A DNA stretch of 7,658 nt, taken from the NCBI GenBank assembly GCA_022708765.1, contig JAKIYB010000204.1:1-7658 (forward strand), read 5' to 3'. This DNA is from Armatimonadota bacterium. Its GTDB lineage: Bacteria; Armatimonadota; Hebobacteria; CAIYQO01. The notes under the pieces were generated by a model. That model did not search any database, had not been told where the DNA came from, and saw nothing but the letters and a program-made list of their open reading frames with translations. Positions 4,592 to 7,658 of this stretch are shown here, in pieces (the first letter of the stretch is position 1; the number at the start of each line of letters is the position of its first letter). The position numbers and the translations under genes are program-made.

Positions 4592-6757
4592 ATGGGAGAG
4601 AGGCGTGTCATCCTGCTGCTGCTCGCGTGCCTGTTGCTCGCGGGGGCGCGCGCGGTAGAGGGATGGGTAAGTCCGATGCAGGCGCAGATGCCGAAGTTGA
4701 CCCTGGCCGAAGGCGGCGCGGGCGCGCGGCATCCGCTCGTGTGGGCGTGCGCGTCAGGCATGAAAGACGCCGCCACCTTCGGCTACGCGCGTAATCCAAA
4801 TCCGCCGCCGGGCGCCTACGCGCTGATCCTGCGCGTAAAGGTAGCGGATAATACGGTGAAGCGACCGCTCTTCCGCGTCTATATCGCCGAGGAACCGGGA
4901 ACGGCGCTGGCTGATGTCACTTTCTACGCGACCGATGTGCCCGTCGCCGGCGCGTATGCCGACCTGCGGGTTCCGATGATGAAGACCGGCGCGGCATCAG
5001 CGCTTTCCTGGCAGTTCGCCTATCTGGGCACCGTGCCGCTGTGGGTGGACGAAATTGCCGTGCTGCCGCTGAACGCGCGCCCCGGTGGCCCCCCGCCGGT
5101 GGAGATCACGCGTTTCCGCACGCCGAAACTCCTCTACTGGAGCGACGACTTGCCCTCGCTGGAAGTGACGGTACGCAACAACACTACCGAGGCGCAGGCG
5201 GTGACGCTGGAGGTGACGGGTGAAGCGGGCTTGGAGCAAGAAGTGCTGCGCGCGGAACAGCCGCTGGAACTGGAGCCCGGCGCTACCGCTTTTGCCGAAA
5301 TACCCTGGCCGCTGCGCGGGCGACAGTACGGCTTCACGCTGCGCGGACGACTGCTGCGTGGCGATGAAGTGCTGGATGCGCGCAGTCAAATCTTCGCTAT
5401 CGCCGATAACTTCAACATGGTGAGTCAGTACGCGGTATTGATGCCGGAGATGGATCTGACGACGTTCACCAATGTGTTGGATGGCTACCGCGCGACGTAT
5501 ATCGGCGCCGTCGAAATGACGGGGTGGGCCGCGAGCGATTTCGCCGGCCTGGCCCCCGACCGCGAGCAGTGGATGGCTGGCGCGCGCCTGGTTGAGCGCG
5601 AAGGCTTGCGAGACGTGCTGAAAGCCGTCCGCGGACTTGGTTTGCGCGCGCTGACCACGAGTGACCTGACGCTGTCTGGCCCGGATGGCCTCGCCTGGGC
5701 GCGCGCGCATCCGGAAGAGACGGCATGGGAAGGCGGACGCTATGACGTTGACCTGCTCGACGCGCAGCGCGCCGAGGATGTGGAGCGCGTGCGACAATGG
5801 GCTGATGCGACGAGTGCCCTTGCGCTGAATCTCGCCAACCCCGCGGTGCAGCGCGCCGCCATCGCGGAGGCGCTGCGTTCGGTAGAAGTGTTCGGCTGGG
5901 ATGGTCTCCGCTGCGCGCCGCTCACCATTCCCGCTGGCAAGAATCTGCTGGGGAGGGAGTTCACCACGGCGGCGAAGAAGATGGGTGATGCGGGCGCGAG
6001 CCTGACACGCGGCCTCCGCGCCGCGCTGACCGCGAAATACCCGCGCTTTGTCGTCGGCGGCTCCCCGACGGATGCGGCGCGCAAGGCGACGGCGGACAAA
6101 GGCGGAATGCTCTTTGACGGGGAGATTGGGCAGCGCTTCGCCGGCGCGTGCTGGGAGGAGGTCGCCAATGAGATGCTCTTCGCGGCCCGTGCCGCGCGTG
6201 ATGAGGGAGGGTATCAGGTGAGCCGTATTGCCGGCGGCATACCGGCGCTCTGCTGGGCGGCGCGGCCGTATCCCTATGTACTGACGCTGGCGGCGGGGGC
6301 GCACGTCGCCGATGCTTCACCCGCGCACGGCATGAGCCGGTACTGCGCCTTCGCCATGCGCTACGGCGAATTCCTGTACGACGTGAAGGCGCGGCCGCTG
6401 CTGGGCGAAGTGAATCCCTTCGGCGTGACGGCGCCGGTGTGGTGGCAGGGGTACGTTACCGTGCGCCCGCTGCCCGGTCGCCGGCTGCAGTATATCGTCA
6501 GCCTGGTGAATCCCCCGGCGGGCGAGCGCACGGATGAGGTGATTGCGCCACCGAAGGTGCGGGAGAACATCCTCGTCACCTTTCGCTTGCCACAAGGGGA
6601 ACGTCTCGTTGGCGCGTGGGCACTAAGCGCGGAACCGGAGCCGCGTACCGTGGCCCTGGAGCCGCAAGTCGGAGAGGCAATCACCCTCACCGTGCCGCGC
6701 CTGGAATACTGGACGATGATCGTGGTGGAAACCGCGCCGGAGGAGGTGAAGAAATGA
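4592..6757 (+). CDS. Secreted protein with beta-sandwich module and glycoside-hydrolase-like barrel
   Basis: ATG 4592 is chosen because it opens a clean signal peptide, MGERRVILLLLACLLLAGARA, with likely cleavage after A21; the frame runs up to GTG 4517 but the extra 25 residues are polar. No good Shine-Dalgarno precedes any start. The mature protein (721 residues with signal) has a beta-sandwich at about 45-165 (PPGAYALILRVKVADNT), then a beta-rich linker with an NEW3/CARDB feel at about 175-270 (LPSLEVTVRNNTTEAQAVTLEV). A (beta/alpha)8-like region follows at about 275-600 (LALNLANPAVQRAAIAEALR, FGWDGLRCAP, LFDGEIGQ), and a C-terminal beta domain ends YWTMIVVE. The layout recalls GH66-like enzymes, but the expected acid after the WDG turn is not evident (RCA there), so activity is uncertain. 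The N-terminal module is shared with the next gene, whose start overlaps this stop. Specific substrate unknown. Confidence 0.85.
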   Translation: MGERRVILLLLACLLLAGARAVEGWVSPMQAQMPKLTLAEGGAGARHPLVWACASGMKDAATFGYARNPNPPPGAYALILRVKVADNTVKRPLFRVYIAEEPGTALADVTFYATDVPVAGAYADLRVPMMKTGAASALSWQFAYLGTVPLWVDEIAVLPLNARPGGPPPVEITRFRTPKLLYWSDDLPSLEVTVRNNTTEAQAVTLEVTGEAGLEQEVLRAEQPLELEPGATAFAEIPWPLRGRQYGFTLRGRLLRGDEVLDARSQIFAIADNFNMVSQYAVLMPEMDLTTFTNVLDGYRATYIGAVEMTGWAASDFAGLAPDREQWMAGARLVEREGLRDVLKAVRGLGLRALTTSDLTLSGPDGLAWARAHPEETAWEGGRYDVDLLDAQRAEDVERVRQWADATSALALNLANPAVQRAAIAEALRSVEVFGWDGLRCAPLTIPAGKNLLGREFTTAAKKMGDAGASLTRGLRAALTAKYPRFVVGGSPTDAARKATADKGGMLFDGEIGQRFAGACWEEVANEMLFAARAARDEGGYQVSRIAGGIPALCWAARPYPYVLTLAAGAHVADASPAHGMSRYCAFAMRYGEFLYDVKARPLLGEVNPFGVTAPVWWQGYVTVRPLPGRRLQYIVSLVNPPAGERTDEVIAPPKVRENILVTFRLPQGERLVGAWALSAEPEPRTVALEPQVGEAITLTVPRLEYWTMIVVETAPEEVKK
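6741..6746 (+). promoter_or_regulatory. Strong ribosome binding site that fixes the start at 6754
   Basis: AGGAGG, continuing as AGGAGGTG, lies 7 bases before the ATG at 6754 and inside the last codons of the upstream gene (PEEVKK). It is the clearest Shine-Dalgarno in the window. With the ATGA stop/start overlap it points to translational coupling. Confidence 0.8.
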
Positions 6758-7658
6758 CATCCTCCCGTGTCGGTGAGAGGCGAAAATGGGGACGGCAACG
6801 AATTTCTTTCCTCCTTCTGTCTTGTTTACGACCAGTTGGCGGCGAAATTCGTTACCGTCCTCATTTTTCGCTTGTGGTGTTCTTACTGCTCACTATCTCG
6901 GCGTTCGCGCAAACTCCACGCTGGAGTTATGCGAATGGCACGTCTCGCCTGCTCTTGCCGGGTGAATACGTGGCAACCTTCCGCCTGAAGGTATCTGACA
7001 ACACGAAAGGAGAACAAGTCTTTCAAGCAGTGTTGGAGAACACCGAGGCGAAGCTTGCCATGCGCGCAAATCAGTTTAACGCGGCGAATGTCGCACGGGA
7101 ATTTCCCGTTTCCTTCACGTTGAAACGGCCTGTGGTGGCGCGACTTAACGTTGCCACCTCGTCTGTACCGGGGGTAACGGTTGCGCTGGAATCAGTCACC
7201 GTGACGCAGGTGCGTGCCTTTGGTGATGATGAGCAGATTCGCCTGCTGAACGTGCCGCGTAAAACGCCTTACGTGCTGCCCACGGACGCTAGCGGCATCT
7301 GGTTAATGCGCGGGCTGTATCACGAATACTGGCGTGTGCCTGATGTGGCTCCCTTCATCGGCGACCTGCGCACCGGCGCGGTGTGCGTAGATGAGAACGG
7401 TGCCCACTTGCGCGATGCTCCGGTGACGCTCGACGAGTTGGCCGATTGCCGCGTAATGGTGCTGGCGAATGTGCCGGCGGGGGCGTTCACCATCGAGCAG
7501 CGTGCCCTGCTGGAAGATTTCGTCATGGCGGGCGGCGGACTCATCGTGCTGGGCGGGCCGTATGCGTTCGGCGGTGGTGGCTATCATGCCAGCGACATCT
7601 TTACCCGTCTGCTGCCGGTGACGCCGGCTGGCGTGTATGACATGCTGAAACACCCCGC
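6754..7658 (+). CDS. Secreted protein, shared beta-sandwich then glutamine-amidotransferase-like domain (3' end outside window)
   Basis: The frame is open from ATG 6754 to the window edge, giving 301 codons. The ATG overlaps the previous stop as ATGA and has a strong Shine-Dalgarno. The N-terminus is unusual: a charged stretch, a short hydrophobic run (ISFLLLSCL, 17-25), another charged stretch (RYRPHFS), then the real signal core SLVVFLLLTISAFA with likely cleavage after A52. Residues 57-150 hold a beta-sandwich like the one in the upstream protein (LPGEYVATFRLKVSDNT against PPGAYALILRVKVADNT). From about 170 the sequence (WLMRGLYHEYWRVPDV, VMVLANVPAGAFT, LLEDFVMAGGGLIVLGGPYA, FTRLLPV) resembles extracytoplasmic class-I glutamine-amidotransferase-like proteins (PF07090 type), which usually lack amidotransferase activity. 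No catalytic Cys is seen in the visible part. Sampled lines are less GC-rich than the upstream gene. Exact role unknown; probably partners the upstream protein. Confidence 0.85.
   Translation, partial: MTSSRVGERRKWGRQRISFLLLSCLRPVGGEIRYRPHFSLVVFLLLTISAFAQTPRWSYANGTSRLLLPGEYVATFRLKVSDNTKGEQVFQAVLENTEAKLAMRANQFNAANVAREFPVSFTLKRPVVARLNVATSSVPGVTVALESVTVTQVRAFGDDEQIRLLNVPRKTPYVLPTDASGIWLMRGLYHEYWRVPDVAPFIGDLRTGAVCVDENGAHLRDAPVTLDELADCRVMVLANVPAGAFTIEQRALLEDFVMAGGGLIVLGGPYAFGGGGYHASDIFTRLLPVTPAGVYDMLKHP
6780..6871. repeat. 92-bp palindromic (REP/MITE-like) element inside the signal-peptide coding region
   Basis: The left arm 6780-6806 and right arm 6844-6871 are reverse complements apart from two mismatches and one single-base gap (25 of 28 aligned). 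The core is AATGRGGACGGYAACGAATTTC, shortened here to GGACGGYAACGAATTTC. The loop is 37 bases (6807-6843). It lies between the start codon region and the hydrophobic core of the downstream signal peptide, is read through with no in-frame stop, and encodes roughly residues 10-39. The arm shares its CGTTACC..CC.CATTTTT core with the hairpin at 2857-2897. Dispersed palindromes of this kind are often moved by IS200/IS605-like (RAYT) transposases; none is in this window, so that link is inference. Confidence 0.8.

Noticed and set aside
4592..4654. Lipoprotein signal (LLAC at residues 10-13)
   Set aside because: The cysteine falls in the middle of the hydrophobic run with a leucine at -2; a type I site after AGARA fits better.
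4997..6304. Long minus-strand open frame of 435 codons opposite the barrel gene
   Set aside because: It has biased arginine/glutamine-rich composition and no domain motifs, and lies wholly inside a gene with a signal peptide and coherent domains; typical antisense shadow in GC-rich DNA.

Overview
The window is GC-rich bacterial DNA holding three long, probably exported proteins and one housekeeping gene. Big secreted beta-sandwich and LamG proteins, a GH-like barrel, and a mix of weak and strong ribosome binding sites would suit a free-living polymer degrader of the Armatimonadota / Planctomycetota / Verrucomicrobiota / Hydrogenedentota type. That placement is a guess from style; no marker in the window fixes the phylum.

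Layout: (1) 2-2266 (+) is the 3' part of a large protein made of repeated concanavalin-like beta-sandwich modules, an Ig-like linker and a C-terminal LamG domain; its start lies upstream of the window. (2) 2293-2787 is a 495-bp internally deleted IS66-family element with 13-bp perfect terminal inverted repeats starting GTAA and a frameshifted, gutted transposase (2392-2763). (3) 2788-3049 has no gene but is packed with palindromes: a 14-bp direct repeat in two copies, a 14-bp perfect-arm hairpin, and a 142-bp long hairpin that runs into the stop codon of the next gene. (4) 3050-4435 (-) is rimO, the ribosomal protein S12 methylthiotransferase, with a good promoter at 4459-4487. (5) 4592-6757 (+), divergent from rimO, is a secreted protein with an N-terminal beta-sandwich and a glycoside-hydrolase-like (beta/alpha)8 barrel. 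(6) 6754-7658 (+) is a second secreted protein that overlaps it by ATGA, runs off the window, shares the N-terminal module and continues into a glutamine-amidotransferase-like fold.

Genes 5 and 6 look like one translationally coupled operon for two extracytoplasmic proteins built on the same N-terminal sandwich module. The LamG protein upstream fits the same carbohydrate or cell-surface theme but is separated from them by rimO and the mobile DNA.

The most interesting signal is the non-coding and mobile structure. There is a MITE-like IS66 derivative, and two diverged members of one palindromic family (core like CGTTACC..CCCCATTTTT) about 4 kb apart. One of the two sits inside the signal-peptide coding region of gene 6 without breaking its frame. 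The long hairpin at the 3' end of rimO also stands out. I found no CRISPR array, RNA gene or clearly new defence or biosynthetic system.
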